Below the pieces are notes generated by a model. It was not told where the DNA came from and made no database searches. It was given only the letters and a program-made list of their open reading frames with translations. Shown in pieces: positions 18,244 to 26,791 of a stretch of 64,000 nucleotides of DNA (position 1 is the stretch's first letter; every line of letters starts with the position of its first letter). This DNA is from Microbacterium yannicii PS01 (GTDB lineage Bacteria > Actinomycetota > Actinomycetes > Actinomycetales > Microbacteriaceae), in NCBI RefSeq assembly GCF_000304335.1, contig NZ_CAJF01000004.1, positions 62,001-126,000 of the forward strand. Direction: 5' to 3'. The translations under genes and the position numbers were made by a program.

Positions 18244-19359
18244 ATGCCCATCGATCAGCACGGCGACGCCCTCCTCGACGGCACCTCGATCCGGGCGCTG
18301 CCGAAGGTCTCGCTGCACGATCACCTCGACGGCGGCGTGCGGCCGCAGACGATCATCGAGCTCGCCGACGCGATCGATCTGGAGGTGCCCGAGACGGACG
18401 CCGACGACCTCGCGGACTGGTTCGCCGAGAAGAGCGATTCGGGGTCGCTCGTGGAGTACCTCAAGACTTTCGACCTGACCACCGGCGTCATGCAGACGCG
18501 GGAGGGGCTCACGCGCGTCGCGCGCGAGTTCGTCGAGGACCTCGCCGCCGACGGCGTCATCTACGGCGAGGTGCGCTGGGCACCCGAGCAGCACCTGTCG
18601 AGCGGGTTGTCGCTCGACGAGGCCGTCGCCGCCGTGCAAGAGGGCATCGAAGAGGGCGAGGACGCCGCCGAGCGTCAGGGGCGCGACATCCGCGTGGGTC
18701 AGCTCATCACCGCGATGCGTCACACCGACCGGTCGCTCGAGATCGCGAAGCTCGCCGTGCAGTGGCGCAGCCGCGGCGCCGTCGGCTTCGACATCGCCGG
18801 GCCCGAGGACGGCTTCCCGCCCTCCCACCATCGCGAGGCGTTCGACTACCTCGCTTCGGAGTTCTTCCCCGCCACCGTCCACGCGGGCGAGGCCGCGGGC
18901 CTCGATTCCATCCGATCGGCCCTCATCGACGGCCGTGCGCTGCGCCTCGGCCACGGCGTGCGCATCGCCGAGGACCTCGAAGTCGTGTCGCGGGCCGGCG
19001 AGGAGGTGCTCGTGCAGTTCGGCGAGCTCGCCCGCTGGGTCCGCGATCGCGAGATCCCTCTCGAGCTCTCGCCGTCGTCGAACCTGCAGACCGGCGCGAT
19101 CGAGCGCTGGGGCACGACCATGGAAGACCACCCCTTCGACCTGCTCTACCAGCTCGGCTTCTCAGTGACCGTGAATGTCGACAACCGCACGATGAGCCGC
19201 ACCTCCCTGACGCGGGAACTGGCTCTCCTGGCCGAGACGTTCGAGTACGGCCTCGACGACCTCGAGGTCTTCCAGCTCAACGCGGCGGCCGGCGCGTTCC
19301 TCGCGGTCGAAGAGCGCGAAGAGCTCATCGAGCTCATCTCGGAGGGCTTCAGCGCCTAG
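18244..19359 (+). CDS. add: Adenosine deaminase
   Basis: 371-residue zinc amidohydrolase converting adenosine/deoxyadenosine to inosine. Zinc ligands are in SLHDHLDG (His25, His27), the conserved HAGEAAG supplies His and the catalytic Glu region, and LELSPSSNLQTGAI then NVDNRTMSRT hold the last Asp residues. ATG 18244 has GAGGAG 6-7 nt upstream. It is the last gene of the nucleoside uptake/salvage operon and ends 4 bp into the convergent DUF559 gene. Confidence 0.95.
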   Translation: MPIDQHGDALLDGTSIRALPKVSLHDHLDGGVRPQTIIELADAIDLEVPETDADDLADWFAEKSDSGSLVEYLKTFDLTTGVMQTREGLTRVAREFVEDLAADGVIYGEVRWAPEQHLSSGLSLDEAVAAVQEGIEEGEDAAERQGRDIRVGQLITAMRHTDRSLEIAKLAVQWRSRGAVGFDIAGPEDGFPPSHHREAFDYLASEFFPATVHAGEAAGLDSIRSALIDGRALRLGHGVRIAEDLEVVSRAGEEVLVQFGELARWVRDREIPLELSPSSNLQTGAIERWGTTMEDHPFDLLYQLGFSVTVNVDNRTMSRTSLTRELALLAETFEYGLDDLEVFQLNAAAGAFLAVEEREELIELISEGFSA

Positions 19360-20315
19360 CGTGCCGCCTGGCGGGGCCATTTCGTGTGCCCAACTCCTGA
19401 GATCTCCGCCTCTAGGGTTGGGATTGCCGCAGAGCGGGCCGGTTGCACAGCGTTTCTCAGGAGTTGCGAACGTCTGTCGCCAACGGGCCGCCCGATGATG
19501 TGCTTGAGATCGGACTGGACGGCGCCGCGGTTCCACATGACGTCCTCCGCGATCAGCCTGACGGTCGTGTACCCGAGGCGCGCAGCGGCGACATCGCGGC
19601 GACGGTCGCGCTTCTGGGCTGCCCATCCCGAGTGGAACTGCTCACTGTCGCACTCGATGATCAACCAGCCGTCGACGACGAAATCGACTCTGCCCACTCC
19701 GGGGATCGAGACCTGCACATCGAATCGGCAGCCGAGGGCTCGCAGCATGAGCCGCACCAACGTCTCCGGGCCTGACTCGCTTCTTCGGTCGAGAAGCGGC
19801 CGGAGCACTGTGTAGCGGCCCGGGAGCAGCGAGAATACCTGCCCGATTCCACTCTCGTCGACGAGTCCGAGGTGCCATGCGCTGTCCAGAGTCGCGATCG
19901 CCGCTCGGGGGCTCTGGCACTTCGTCGCCTGCACGAGCGCCTCGATGACGTCGGTGACGAGCGCATCTCTCGTCGCCGACGCCGGGCGCCAATGGGCGAT
20001 GACTCCTTCGGGTCGCCGCGGAACCCTGCTTGCCAACGGGTCCAGCTGCATGTGGAGCGGTTGCGCCTCGAGCACGAAGGCGCCGAGATGTCGCAGGAGC
20101 GACACGCAGTCGAGTCGACCGCTGAGGCGCGCGACCGTCACGAGATCAGGATGCGTCCCGGCAACGACGTGTCGGCCCTTGCGGACGCGGATGAGGTGGC
20201 CCATGGCGACAGCGGCGGCCAGCTCTCGCTTCGATACGCCGGCGTGGGCAAGAGCGGCACTGCTCAGGAACGTGGGCGGGAAGTCGCCCCACGGTGGTCG
20301 ATGTCGCTCGCTCAC
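19356..20315 (-). CDS. AbiEi-N / DUF559 nuclease-fold protein
   Basis: 319 residues. Residues about 13-60 look like the winged-helix N-terminus of AbiEi-type antitoxins (SAALAHAGVSKRELAAAV, GHLIRVRKGRHVV). Residues about 180-281 are a DUF559/Vsr-like endonuclease domain: PGVGRVDFVVDGWLIIECDS holds the Asp and Glu-x-Asp expected of a PD-(D/E)xK site, followed by RRRDVAAARLGYTTVRL. The conserved fold ends near residue 283; the last 36 residues are encoded by an inverted-repeat element (19391-19466). GTG 20315 has CACAGT ending 7 nt upstream. Such genes are multi-copy in Microbacteriaceae; their role is unknown. No partner toxin gene is adjacent. Confidence 0.8.
   Translation of the reverse strand: MSERHRPPWGDFPPTFLSSAALAHAGVSKRELAAAVAMGHLIRVRKGRHVVAGTHPDLVTVARLSGRLDCVSLLRHLGAFVLEAQPLHMQLDPLASRVPRRPEGVIAHWRPASATRDALVTDVIEALVQATKCQSPRAAIATLDSAWHLGLVDESGIGQVFSLLPGRYTVLRPLLDRRSESGPETLVRLMLRALGCRFDVQVSIPGVGRVDFVVDGWLIIECDSEQFHSGWAAQKRDRRRDVAAARLGYTTVRLIAEDVMWNRGAVQSDLKHIIGRPVGDRRSQLLRNAVQPARSAAIPTLEAEISGVGHTKWPRQAAR
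19391..19466. repeat. Inverted-repeat element R1, copy a
   Basis: 76 bp beginning CAACTCCTGAG and ending CTCAGGAGTTG, a perfect 11-bp terminal inverted repeat. It lies wholly inside the 3' end of the DUF559 gene and supplies its final codons. The end facing the gene centre reads, inverted, CAACTCCTGAGAAAC, identical over 15 bp to the facing end of copy b. Confidence 0.8.
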
Positions 20316-20322
20316 GCTCTCG

Positions 20323-20328
20323 ACTGTG
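20323..20328 (-). promoter_or_regulatory. Possible -10 box of the DUF559 gene
   Basis: CACAGT on the minus strand, 7 nt before GTG 20315; no ribosome site seen. Weaker than the TAnnnT boxes. Confidence 0.3.
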
Positions 20329-20419
20329 CCGGGAGGCGCCGGACTTACAGCGTTCCGGAGCTTGCTCGGTGGAGGATGTCACGATTCTCCGGCCTGGGGA
20401 GGAACCAGGCCGCCGCCCA

Positions 20420-20494
20420 CAACTCCTGAGAAACTCGGCCGCAGAACCGGAAAGAGGGCATCAACGGCCATCAGTCGCTCAAAGTTCAGGAGTT
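20420..20494. repeat. Inverted-repeat element R1, copy b
   Basis: AACTCCTGA at 20421-20429 and TCAGGAGTT at 20486-20494, the same 74-bp core length as copy a. It sits 105 bp before the DUF559 start. Its left 15 bp are the inverted copy of the right 15 bp of copy a, so the gene is bracketed symmetrically. The interior differs from copy a. Confidence 0.78.
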
Positions 20495-20541
20495 AGGTCG
20501 CCGCGGCCCGCGGGGCGACCGCTGCCCACGGCCCCGGCATC

Positions 20542-20561
20542 CCCCCTACCGGGGTAGGGGG
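20542..20561. promoter_or_regulatory. Perfect palindrome upstream of the acyltransferase
   Basis: CCCCCTACC, GG, GGTAGGGGG: a 9-bp perfect inverted repeat 92 nt before GTG 20653. It could be an operator or a hairpin that isolates the gene from upstream transcription. The 338-bp gap between DUF559 and this gene otherwise holds R1 copy b, a GGTCGCC/GGCGACC hairpin (20496-20520) and a weak -10 (TACGGT, near 20610). Confidence 0.45.
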
Positions 20562-20652
20562 TGCGAGGACGGCTCTCTGGGGTGACGCGCGCGACAGGCT
20601 CCGATTCGTACGGTGGCAGGACACCGCACGCACCGAGAGGACTGGGACCGCC

Positions 20653-21963
20653 GTGACGCTTCTGGATCGCCCCCGCATCGGATCCGTCGGCAGCGCTCCC
20701 GCGCCGCGCGACACCGCCATCGATCTCGTCCGCGCCGTGTGCCTGGTCGTCGTCGTCGCGCTGCACGCGTTCATGGCGGGCATCGCGGTCGTCGACGGAC
20801 AGATCGCGGTCACCAACGTCGTCATCGGTCAGGCCTGGTTCGCGCCGGTGTCATGGATCGTCCAGATCATGCCCCTCTTCTTCATCGTCGGCGGCTTCGC
20901 CGGGATCACGCAGTGGCGCCGTCTGCGGGCACGCGGCGGTACGGCCGTCGGCTTCGTGACCGGCCGCCTCCGCCGGCTCGCCGTGCCCGCGATCGCGGCC
21001 TTCGCCGCCATCGGCGCGGGCCTGACGATCGCCCTGATCTCCGGTGTCTCGCCGGAGCTCGTCGGCGAGCTCGGATTCCGGATGGCGCAGCCGATGTGGT
21101 TCCTCGGCGTCTACCTCGGTGCCACGGCTCTCGTGCCGGCCCTCGCCGCCGCGCACGAGCGTGCGCCGGGCATCACGCTCGGCCTGCTCGTCGCCGCGAT
21201 CGTCGGAGTCGACGTGCTCCGGATGAGCACCGGGATCGAGGGTCTCGGCTTCCTGAACCTGGCCTTCGTGTGGCTCGCGGTGCAGCAGCTCGGCTTCTGG
21301 TGGGCCGACGGACGGATCGGCGCGCTGTCGCGCCCCACGCTCGTGATGGGGCTGGTCGCCTCGCTCTCCTCGCTGACGGCCCTCGTCGCCTCGGGCCTTT
21401 ACTCGGCCGACATGTACGTGAACCTCAACCCGCCCACCGTCTGCCTGATCCTGCTGGGCTCGGCTCAGCTGTTCGCGCTGGCGCTGGCCGCCCCTGCGCT
21501 CCGGCGCGTGGCGGTGCGCCCCCGCGTCGCGCGGGCGGTCGACGCGGTCGGCACCCGCTCGATGACGATCTACCTCTGGCACATGCCGGCGCTGGTGGTC
21601 TTCGCGGCGCTCCTCTTCGCCGCCGACGTGCCCTTCCCCGACCCGCTCAGCCCGCTGTGGTGGGCCACGCGGGTGGCATGGATCCTGGGCGTCGGGGCTG
21701 CGACAGTCCTTCTCGTGCTCGTCGCTCAGCGGTTCGAGCGCCGACCGGGAACGGGGTCCGTCGCGGGAGGTCGTCGCACGGTTCTGGCCGTCGCGCTCGG
21801 CATGGCGGGCGTCGTCGGGGTACTGATCGGGGGCTTCACGCCCCTGACCGCCGCCCTTGCAGTCGCCGCGCTGATCGGTGCCCTCCGGCTGACGTCTGAC
21901 GCGAACCGGCCCTCTGTCGCGGCGGCCTATCGGGCGCCCGGCGCCACCAGCCCGGCCTCGTAG
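20653..21963 (+). CDS. Acyltransferase family 3 membrane protein
   Basis: 436 residues with about ten transmembrane helices. The N-terminus (RDTAIDLVRAVCLVVVVALHAFM) carries the Asp-x-x-Arg and His typical of OafA/acyltransferase-3 proteins that acylate surface sugars; PLFFIVGGFAGITQWRRL and SMTIYLWHMPALVVF also fit. GTG 20653 follows GAGAGGA. Substrate not predictable. Its end overlaps the convergent response regulator by 37 bp. Confidence 0.85.
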   Translation: MTLLDRPRIGSVGSAPAPRDTAIDLVRAVCLVVVVALHAFMAGIAVVDGQIAVTNVVIGQAWFAPVSWIVQIMPLFFIVGGFAGITQWRRLRARGGTAVGFVTGRLRRLAVPAIAAFAAIGAGLTIALISGVSPELVGELGFRMAQPMWFLGVYLGATALVPALAAAHERAPGITLGLLVAAIVGVDVLRMSTGIEGLGFLNLAFVWLAVQQLGFWWADGRIGALSRPTLVMGLVASLSSLTALVASGLYSADMYVNLNPPTVCLILLGSAQLFALALAAPALRRVAVRPRVARAVDAVGTRSMTIYLWHMPALVVFAALLFAADVPFPDPLSPLWWATRVAWILGVGAATVLLVLVAQRFERRPGTGSVAGGRRTVLAVALGMAGVVGVLIGGFTPLTAALAVAALIGALRLTSDANRPSVAAAYRAPGATSPAS

Positions 21964-22586
21964 GCGGCGATCACCAGCTGCGCGCGGTCGCGGGCGCCGA
22001 GCTTGGCGAGGATGCGAGAGACGTGCGTCTTGACCGTCTGCTCGGCGATGAACAGCCGCGCCGCCACCTCCGAGTTCGACTCGCCCTGCGCGACCCCGAT
22101 CAGGATCTCGCGCTCGCGGTCGGTGAGCTCGCCCAGCACGACGCGGTCCGTGCGACGGGGTCCGCGCGTGGCGGCGAACCGCTCGATGAGCGTGCGGGTG
22201 GCGCTCGGCGAGAGCAGGGCATCGCCGGCCGCGATCACCCGGACCGCCCGCGCGAGCTCCTCGGGCGAGGCATCCTTCAGCAGAAAGCCGGCGGCCCCCG
22301 CCGACAGCGCCTCGAAGACGTAGTCGTCGACGTCGAAGGTCGTGAGGATCAGGATGCGCGGGGCGTCCGGCACGGCAGAGAGCTCGCGCGTGGCCGAGAT
22401 GCCGTCGAGCACCGGCATGCGCACATCCATCAGCACGACGTCCGGGCGCAGCTGCGCGACCACGCGCAGGCACTCCTCGCCGTCGGAGGCGAGCCCGACG
22501 ACCTCGATGTCGGGCTGCTCGCCGAGCAGCGCGGAGAACCCTGCCCGAACCATGGCCTGGTCGTCGGCGATCACGATGCGGATCAT
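21927..22586 (-). CDS. NarL/LuxR-type response regulator
   Basis: 219 residues. The receiver has Asp8-Asp9, phospho-acceptor Asp54 (VVLMDVRMP) and Lys104 (FLLKDASP). The C-terminal LuxR helix-turn-helix is LTDREREILIGVAQGESNSEVAARLF then VKTHVSRILAKLG. Its ATG overlaps the stop of the upstream kinase gene by 4 nt, giving a kinase-regulator pair on the minus strand. Confidence 0.94.
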   Translation of the reverse strand: MIRIVIADDQAMVRAGFSALLGEQPDIEVVGLASDGEECLRVVAQLRPDVVLMDVRMPVLDGISATRELSAVPDAPRILILTTFDVDDYVFEALSAGAAGFLLKDASPEELARAVRVIAAGDALLSPSATRTLIERFAATRGPRRTDRVVLGELTDREREILIGVAQGESNSEVAARLFIAEQTVKTHVSRILAKLGARDRAQLVIAAYEAGLVAPGAR

Positions 22587-23779
22587 CGGGGGGTCTCCTC
22601 GTCTCGGAGGGGGAAGCGCGCCTGCACCTCGAAGCCGCCGTCGGGCGTGGGCTGCGCCTGCACGGTGCCACCCGCGCTGCGCACACGCTCGCGCATCGCG
22701 ATGAGGCCGTGCCCACCGCCGGGGATGTGCGCTGTGGTGCCGGTCGCGGGGGTGTTCCGGATGCGGATGCCGAGGCTCCCGTCGGTCGCCTCCACCGCGA
22801 CGATGATCTCGGCGCCGGAGGCATGGCGCAGCGCATTGCTCAGGGCCTCCTGTACGACACGGTAGGCGGCGAGGTCCGCGAGCGCGGTCAGCGGCGGCGC
22901 TTCAGGACCGTTCCACTCCAGCCGGACGTCAGCGCCGGCCTGGGCGGTCTGCCGCACCAGGACCCCGACGTCGGCGACCCCGTGCTGAGGCTCGACGAGC
23001 GGCGCGTCCGAGTCGTCGCGCAGGGCGTCGAGCAGGCCGCGCATCTCGCGGAGTGCGGTGCGCGCCTGGGCGGCGATGTCTGAGAACTCCTCGGCCGTCC
23101 TCGGCTCGACGCCGCCGAGGCGTGCGGGCGCGCTCGCCGCCTGGACATTGATGACCGACATGCTGTGCGCGATGACGTCGTGCAGATCGCGCGCGAGGCG
23201 CGCCTTCTCCTCGGCGATGACGCGGCGCGACAGCTCTTCCTCGCTGTGGCGCTGCTCACGGACGAGCTGAACGCGGATGCGCCGCCACTGCCGGACGGCG
23301 ATGCCGATGCCCAGCGCTCCCGCGCCGATCGAGACGAACACGACGATGTTGGCCGTCGCGGCGTCTTCCTGGCCCGCGCCGTGCAGGAAGGCCACGGCGA
23401 TCGAGCCGGCGACCGAGACGCCGAGGAAGACGCTGGCGACCTGCCACGGCGCTCGCAGTGCGAGCAGCACGACCATGAGGAACTGGGTGATCTCGGGCGC
23501 CACGCCCCACGGCCACGGAGCGCTCGGCGTCGGCTCCGACAGCCACAGCAGGCCGCAGGCCGCGACCACCGACACGGCGCCGGCGGCGACCGGCCAGCGC
23601 AGCGCCATCGGCAGCGCACCGGCGTGCAGAATCGTGAGGCTGAACGCGGCGGCCAGCGGCACGTCGTACAGCGTCGCAGTGAGCGGCGTCTGGACGGCGA
23701 CCAGCGTGAGCGCGACGACCGTCACAGAGAGCCACGTCCACGCGCCGGCCCGCGGCGTGGTCTCGACCGTCTCGCTCAT
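22583..23779 (-). CDS. Sensor histidine kinase (HisKA_3 type)
   Basis: 398 residues. Several N-terminal membrane spans (up to about residue 145), then a dimerisation/phospho-acceptor helix EKARLARDLHDVIAHSMSVI with the phosphorylated His, and a HATPase domain (EALSNALRHASGAEI, then GGGHGLIAMRERVRSAGG). No extracellular sensor domain; signals are probably sensed in the membrane. ATG 23779 is chosen: GGAG is 5 nt upstream; a GTG at 23785 is the alternative. Second gene of hydrolase-kinase-regulator. Confidence 0.92.
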   Translation of the reverse strand: MSETVETTPRAGAWTWLSVTVVALTLVAVQTPLTATLYDVPLAAAFSLTILHAGALPMALRWPVAAGAVSVVAACGLLWLSEPTPSAPWPWGVAPEITQFLMVVLLALRAPWQVASVFLGVSVAGSIAVAFLHGAGQEDAATANIVVFVSIGAGALGIGIAVRQWRRIRVQLVREQRHSEEELSRRVIAEEKARLARDLHDVIAHSMSVINVQAASAPARLGGVEPRTAEEFSDIAAQARTALREMRGLLDALRDDSDAPLVEPQHGVADVGVLVRQTAQAGADVRLEWNGPEAPPLTALADLAAYRVVQEALSNALRHASGAEIIVAVEATDGSLGIRIRNTPATGTTAHIPGGGHGLIAMRERVRSAGGTVQAQPTPDGGFEVQARFPLRDEETPR

Positions 23780-23781
23780 GC

Positions 23782-24573
23782 TCACTCCGCCGCCTCGAGT
23801 CGCCCGGCGAACGTCGATACGAGCTCGCCCAGGGCGGCGCGCATGTCGTCGTCGGAGATCGTGGGGGTGCCGTCGCCGTCCTGGGGTCCGTAGTCGCCGA
23901 ACGACGAGTGACTGGCGCCGGCCAGCTCTTCCATCTCGGCGTCAGCCGGAAGCAGCGGGCGGGCGTCGGCGATCTTCTCCGGAGTCGACAGGCCGTCCTC
24001 GCTGCCCGCGATGCTGAGCACGGGAAGATCCGACGCCGACACGTCGGCGGCGCAGTACGAGCCGAAGAGGGCGAGCGCGTCGGCATCGGCCGCCAGCTGA
24101 CAGGCGCGTACGCCGCCCAGCGAGTGGCCGCCCACGATCCAGGTGTCGATGCCGGGGGAGAGTTCGGTGAAGGCGGACAGCGGCCGGAGGTCGAAGAACG
24201 CGAGGTTCAGCCAGGGCCTCGTGATGACGACCGTGACGCCGGCTTCCACCGTGCTCGCCAGCTTGTCGGCGTACGCCCACGGGTCGACCTTCGCACCCGG
24301 GATGTACACCAGCCCGACGTCACCGGCGCCGTCGGCCGGCGCGAGCACGATGCCCCCGGCCGTCTCGGTGATCTCGATGGCGGCGTTCTCGCGCACCTCG
24401 GCGAGCGGTTCCGCCTCGGCCTGGTATACGCCGACCTGACTCCAGATCACGATCGCGACGACCGCGATCACGATCAGGGCGCCGAGGGCGCCCAGCACCC
24501 ACCACACGACCCGCAGGGCCCGTCGCGGGCGTTCCGCGGGAACCTCCGGAGCGTGCGTCTCGCTGTCGGTCAC
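23782..24573 (-). CDS. Membrane-anchored alpha/beta hydrolase
   Basis: 263 residues. After a ~25-residue cytoplasmic tail comes one transmembrane segment (VVWWVLGALGALIVIAVVAIVI), so the catalytic part is outside. The nucleophile elbow GGHSLGGVR marks an alpha/beta hydrolase; LSIAGSEDGLSTP and ELAGASHSSFGDYG probably supply the acid and the catalytic His. GTG 24573 has TACTGT ending 7 nt upstream. It stands directly before the kinase gene, so it may belong to the signalling output or input; the substrate is unknown. Confidence 0.85.
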   Translation of the reverse strand: MTDSETHAPEVPAERPRRALRVVWWVLGALGALIVIAVVAIVIWSQVGVYQAEAEPLAEVRENAAIEITETAGGIVLAPADGAGDVGLVYIPGAKVDPWAYADKLASTVEAGVTVVITRPWLNLAFFDLRPLSAFTELSPGIDTWIVGGHSLGGVRACQLAADADALALFGSYCAADVSASDLPVLSIAGSEDGLSTPEKIADARPLLPADAEMEELAGASHSSFGDYGPQDGDGTPTISDDDMRAALGELVSTFAGRLEAAE

Positions 24574-24580
24574 GTCCTCG

Positions 24581-24586
24581 ACAGTA
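24581..24586 (-). promoter_or_regulatory. -10 box of the hydrolase-kinase-regulator operon (leaderless)
   Basis: TACTGT on the minus strand, 7 nt before GTG 24573. Confidence 0.5.
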
Positions 24587-24595
24587 CCCGCCGGG

Positions 24596-25750
24596 TCAGT
24601 GCCCCGACTCTGCCTGCCGCTCGGCGACGATCGTCTCCACGCGAGGGAAGAGCGGATGCTCGGGCTCGAGGCCTGTGACCGCGGCGGTGAACGTCGGGGC
24701 ATCCTGTTCCCGCAGCATCCGCTGCAGGTCCACCGACTGGGCGTCCTCGGAGTCGTCGAACGCGAGCGCGGCGCCCATCGCATCGACGAGCGCGTCGACG
24801 GGGAGTCCCCGCTCCGCGGCTTCGGCGGCGGGACCGACGAAGCGCTCGTGACGAGACAGCTTGCGCAGCGGCTGCCGGCCGACGCGCCAGACGGTGTCCG
24901 GCAGGGCACGGTTGCCGAAGCGCGTGAGGATGGTCGCCCGGTACCTGGCGAGCTCGCCCTCGTCGAGACCGTGCTTGGCCGAGAGCAGCGCCGAGGTCTC
25001 TTCGAGCGCCGCACTCACACGCGCGGCGAGGTCGTCGTCGGCCAGCGCCTCCGAGATCGTCTCGACGCCGGCCTGCGCGCCGAAGTAGGCGGTCGCGGCG
25101 TGGCCGGTGTTGACCGTGAAGAGCTTCCGCTCGATGTACGGCGCCAGGTCGTCCACGAAGTGCGCGCCGGGAATGCGCGGCGGATCGTCGCCGAACGGCG
25201 GTCGCTCGATGGCCCACTCGTAGAAGGGCTCGACGGTGACGTCCACGCCTTCACCAGGGGTTTGCGCCGGCACGATGCGGTCCACCGCGGTGTTGGCGAA
25301 GACCGCCCGAGAGGCCAGCGCGTCCCACGCGTCGCCGGCGAGAGCGACGATCTCATCCCGGAGCAGGTCGGTCGCGCCGATGGCGTTCTCGCACGCCATG
25401 ACCTGGAGCGGGGGAGCGGAAGGGTTGCGCAGGGCGAGCCCCGACATGATGAGCGGCGCGACGAATTTCAGAACCGTCGGCCCGACGGCGGTCGTCACGA
25501 CGTTGGCGGTGGCGATCTCGTCGATCACCCGGTCGGGATGCTCGGCGCTGTTGATCGCGCGGAAGCCGGTCACGACGATGTCGCGCCCGCCCTCGCCCAC
25601 CTCGTGCACGGTGTACTGCGACGCCCCGTTGATAGCGTCGACCAGCGCGGCGGCGACGTCGGAGAAAACCAGCTCGTAGCCGCCCTGGTGGAGGAGCAGA
25701 CCGACGAACCCGCGGCCGATGTTGCCCGCGCCGAAGTGGACGGCCTTCAT
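24596..25750 (-). CDS. mtlD: Mannitol-1-phosphate 5-dehydrogenase
   Basis: 384-residue NAD-dependent polyol dehydrogenase turning mannitol-1-phosphate into fructose-6-phosphate. The N-terminus [17 protein letters not shown] is the signature dinucleotide site; [15 protein letters not shown] and [18 protein letters not shown] contain the conserved catalytic Lys/Asn/His region segments. ATG 25750 overlaps the mtlF stop (TGATG); a GTG one codon earlier is possible. It completes the mannitol PTS pathway. Confidence 0.95.
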   Translation of the reverse strand: MKAVHFGAGNIGRGFVGLLLHQGGYELVFSDVAAALVDAINGASQYTVHEVGEGGRDIVVTGFRAINSAEHPDRVIDEIATANVVTTAVGPTVLKFVAPLIMSGLALRNPSAPPLQVMACENAIGATDLLRDEIVALAGDAWDALASRAVFANTAVDRIVPAQTPGEGVDVTVEPFYEWAIERPPFGDDPPRIPGAHFVDDLAPYIERKLFTVNTGHAATAYFGAQAGVETISEALADDDLAARVSAALEETSALLSAKHGLDEGELARYRATILTRFGNRALPDTVWRVGRQPLRKLSRHERFVGPAAEAAERGLPVDALVDAMGAALAFDDSEDAQSVDLQRMLREQDAPTFTAAVTGLEPEHPLFPRVETIVAERQAESGH

Positions 25751-26187
25751 CACACGCCCGCGGCAGAGACGAGCGAGTAGAGCTCTTCGGGGGACTGCGC
25801 CGCCTTGAGCTTGTCGACCTCGTCCTCGTCCGAGAACAGGATCGCGATCTGCGACAGGATCTCGAGATGCTCGTCGCCCTTGCCGGCGATGCCGATCACG
25901 AAGGTGACGGGCTCGCCACCCCAGTCCACGCCACCGTCGTAGCGCACCACCGAGAGCGCGGAGTCCAGGATCGTGTGCTTGGTCTCATTGGTGCCGTGCG
26001 GGATCGCGAGCTCGTTGCCCATGTACGTCGACACGGTCTGCTCGCGCTGCTGCATGGCGTCGAAGTACGCGTTCGTCACGGCGCCGGCGGCTTCGAGGAT
26101 GTCGGCGGCCTCCTTCATCGCGTCCTCGCGCGTCGCGCTTCCGGTGTGGATGCGCACCTGACCGATGCTCAGAACCTCACGTGCCAT
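25750..26187 (-). CDS. mtlF: Mannitol PTS IIA component
   Basis: 145-residue EIIA of the fructose-mannitol family, carrying the phosphoryl group from HPr to the IIB domain. The phosphorylated residue is His64 in [30 protein letters not shown] is conserved. ATG 26187 follows AGGAG. In related loci this gene follows the IICB gene; here the two are separated by a gene on the other strand (26369-26677). It overlaps mtlD by 1 nt. Confidence 0.95.
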   Translation of the reverse strand: MAREVLSIGQVRIHTGSATREDAMKEAADILEAAGAVTNAYFDAMQQREQTVSTYMGNELAIPHGTNETKHTILDSALSVVRYDGGVDWGGEPVTFVIGIAGKGDEHLEILSQIAILFSDEDEVDKLKAAQSPEELYSLVSAAGV

Positions 26188-26302
26188 GATTGCGCTCCTA
26201 TCAAAAGGTCGATTTAGTTGGCCGATTGTGCGATTGTTCGCCCGTGTGACGACGCCGGGCGTTCGGCGAATCGTACTCGCGCGATGGTCTTGTCGCCAGG
26301 CG

Positions 26303-26331
26303 TTGTGTGAGTTGAGCCGCCCGTCTAGCGT
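26303..26331 (+). promoter_or_regulatory. Promoter of the small secreted-protein gene
   Basis: TTGTGT (26303-26308), 17-bp spacer, TAGCGT (26326-26331). Transcription would start near 26338, before the AAGGAG ribosome site of ATG 26369. Confidence 0.55.
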
Positions 26332-26368
26332 GCGATTCGGGGGGAGACTGGCCGACTAAGGAGTCGAG

Positions 26369-26677
26369 ATGGTCACTCAAATTGAACCCAGCATTCCCCA
26401 GACGCCGACGTTGAGGCGAAAGGTCGGCGTGCTCGTGGTGTCGCTTGCGCTCGCCGCGGGGATCGCCCTTGTGCCGTCGCCAGCCAACGCCGCTACATGG
26501 CACGTCGTCCGAACATGGACATCCTGCAACGGCGGTAGCTGGGGGCAGCAATGTGTCAAACACACTGAGTGGAAACGTGCGCATGACTCGTATTGTGCTT
26601 CTCGCCCGTTTCCGGGATCTCTGAGCTACCTCGCGTGGTACAACTACTGCTACAAGACGACGTCGCAGTACCTCTAG
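26369..26677 (+). CDS. Small secreted cysteine-containing protein
   Basis: 102 residues, not recognised. Residues 16-41 (RRKVGVLVVSLALAAGIALV then PSPANA) are a Sec signal with a likely AxA cut before ATW, giving a mature chain of about 61 residues. That chain is rich in Trp and Tyr (TWHVVRTWTSC, YLAWYNYCYK) and has four Cys, which could form two disulfides. Strong AAGGAG site 6 nt before ATG and a promoter at 26303-26331. Its GC content is visibly lower than that of its neighbours and it splits the minus-strand mannitol operon, both suggesting acquisition. A bacteriocin-like or inhibitor role is possible but unproven. Confidence 0.75.
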   Translation: MVTQIEPSIPQTPTLRRKVGVLVVSLALAAGIALVPSPANAATWHVVRTWTSCNGGSWGQQCVKHTEWKRAHDSYCASRPFPGSLSYLAWYNYCYKTTSQYL

Positions 26678-26791
26678 AGATCGAGTGAAGCCAGACATCG
26701 GGAGTTGAGTTTGCGTCGAATGGAGATGCGGCACTGACACTGCGTGTGCTGACCGTTTGAGCGACCCGGTCAGCAGGCTACAGCCGCGAAG

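Noticed and set aside
16624..19131. 835-codon minus-strand frame opposite cdd, deoA and add
   Set aside because: Covers three well-supported enzymes on the other strand; composition typical of GC-rich mirror frames.
20653..20653. Toxin partner for the AbiEi-like gene
   Set aside because: No AbiEii/nucleotidyltransferase gene on either side; neighbours are adenosine deaminase and an acyltransferase, so a toxin-antitoxin call is not supported.
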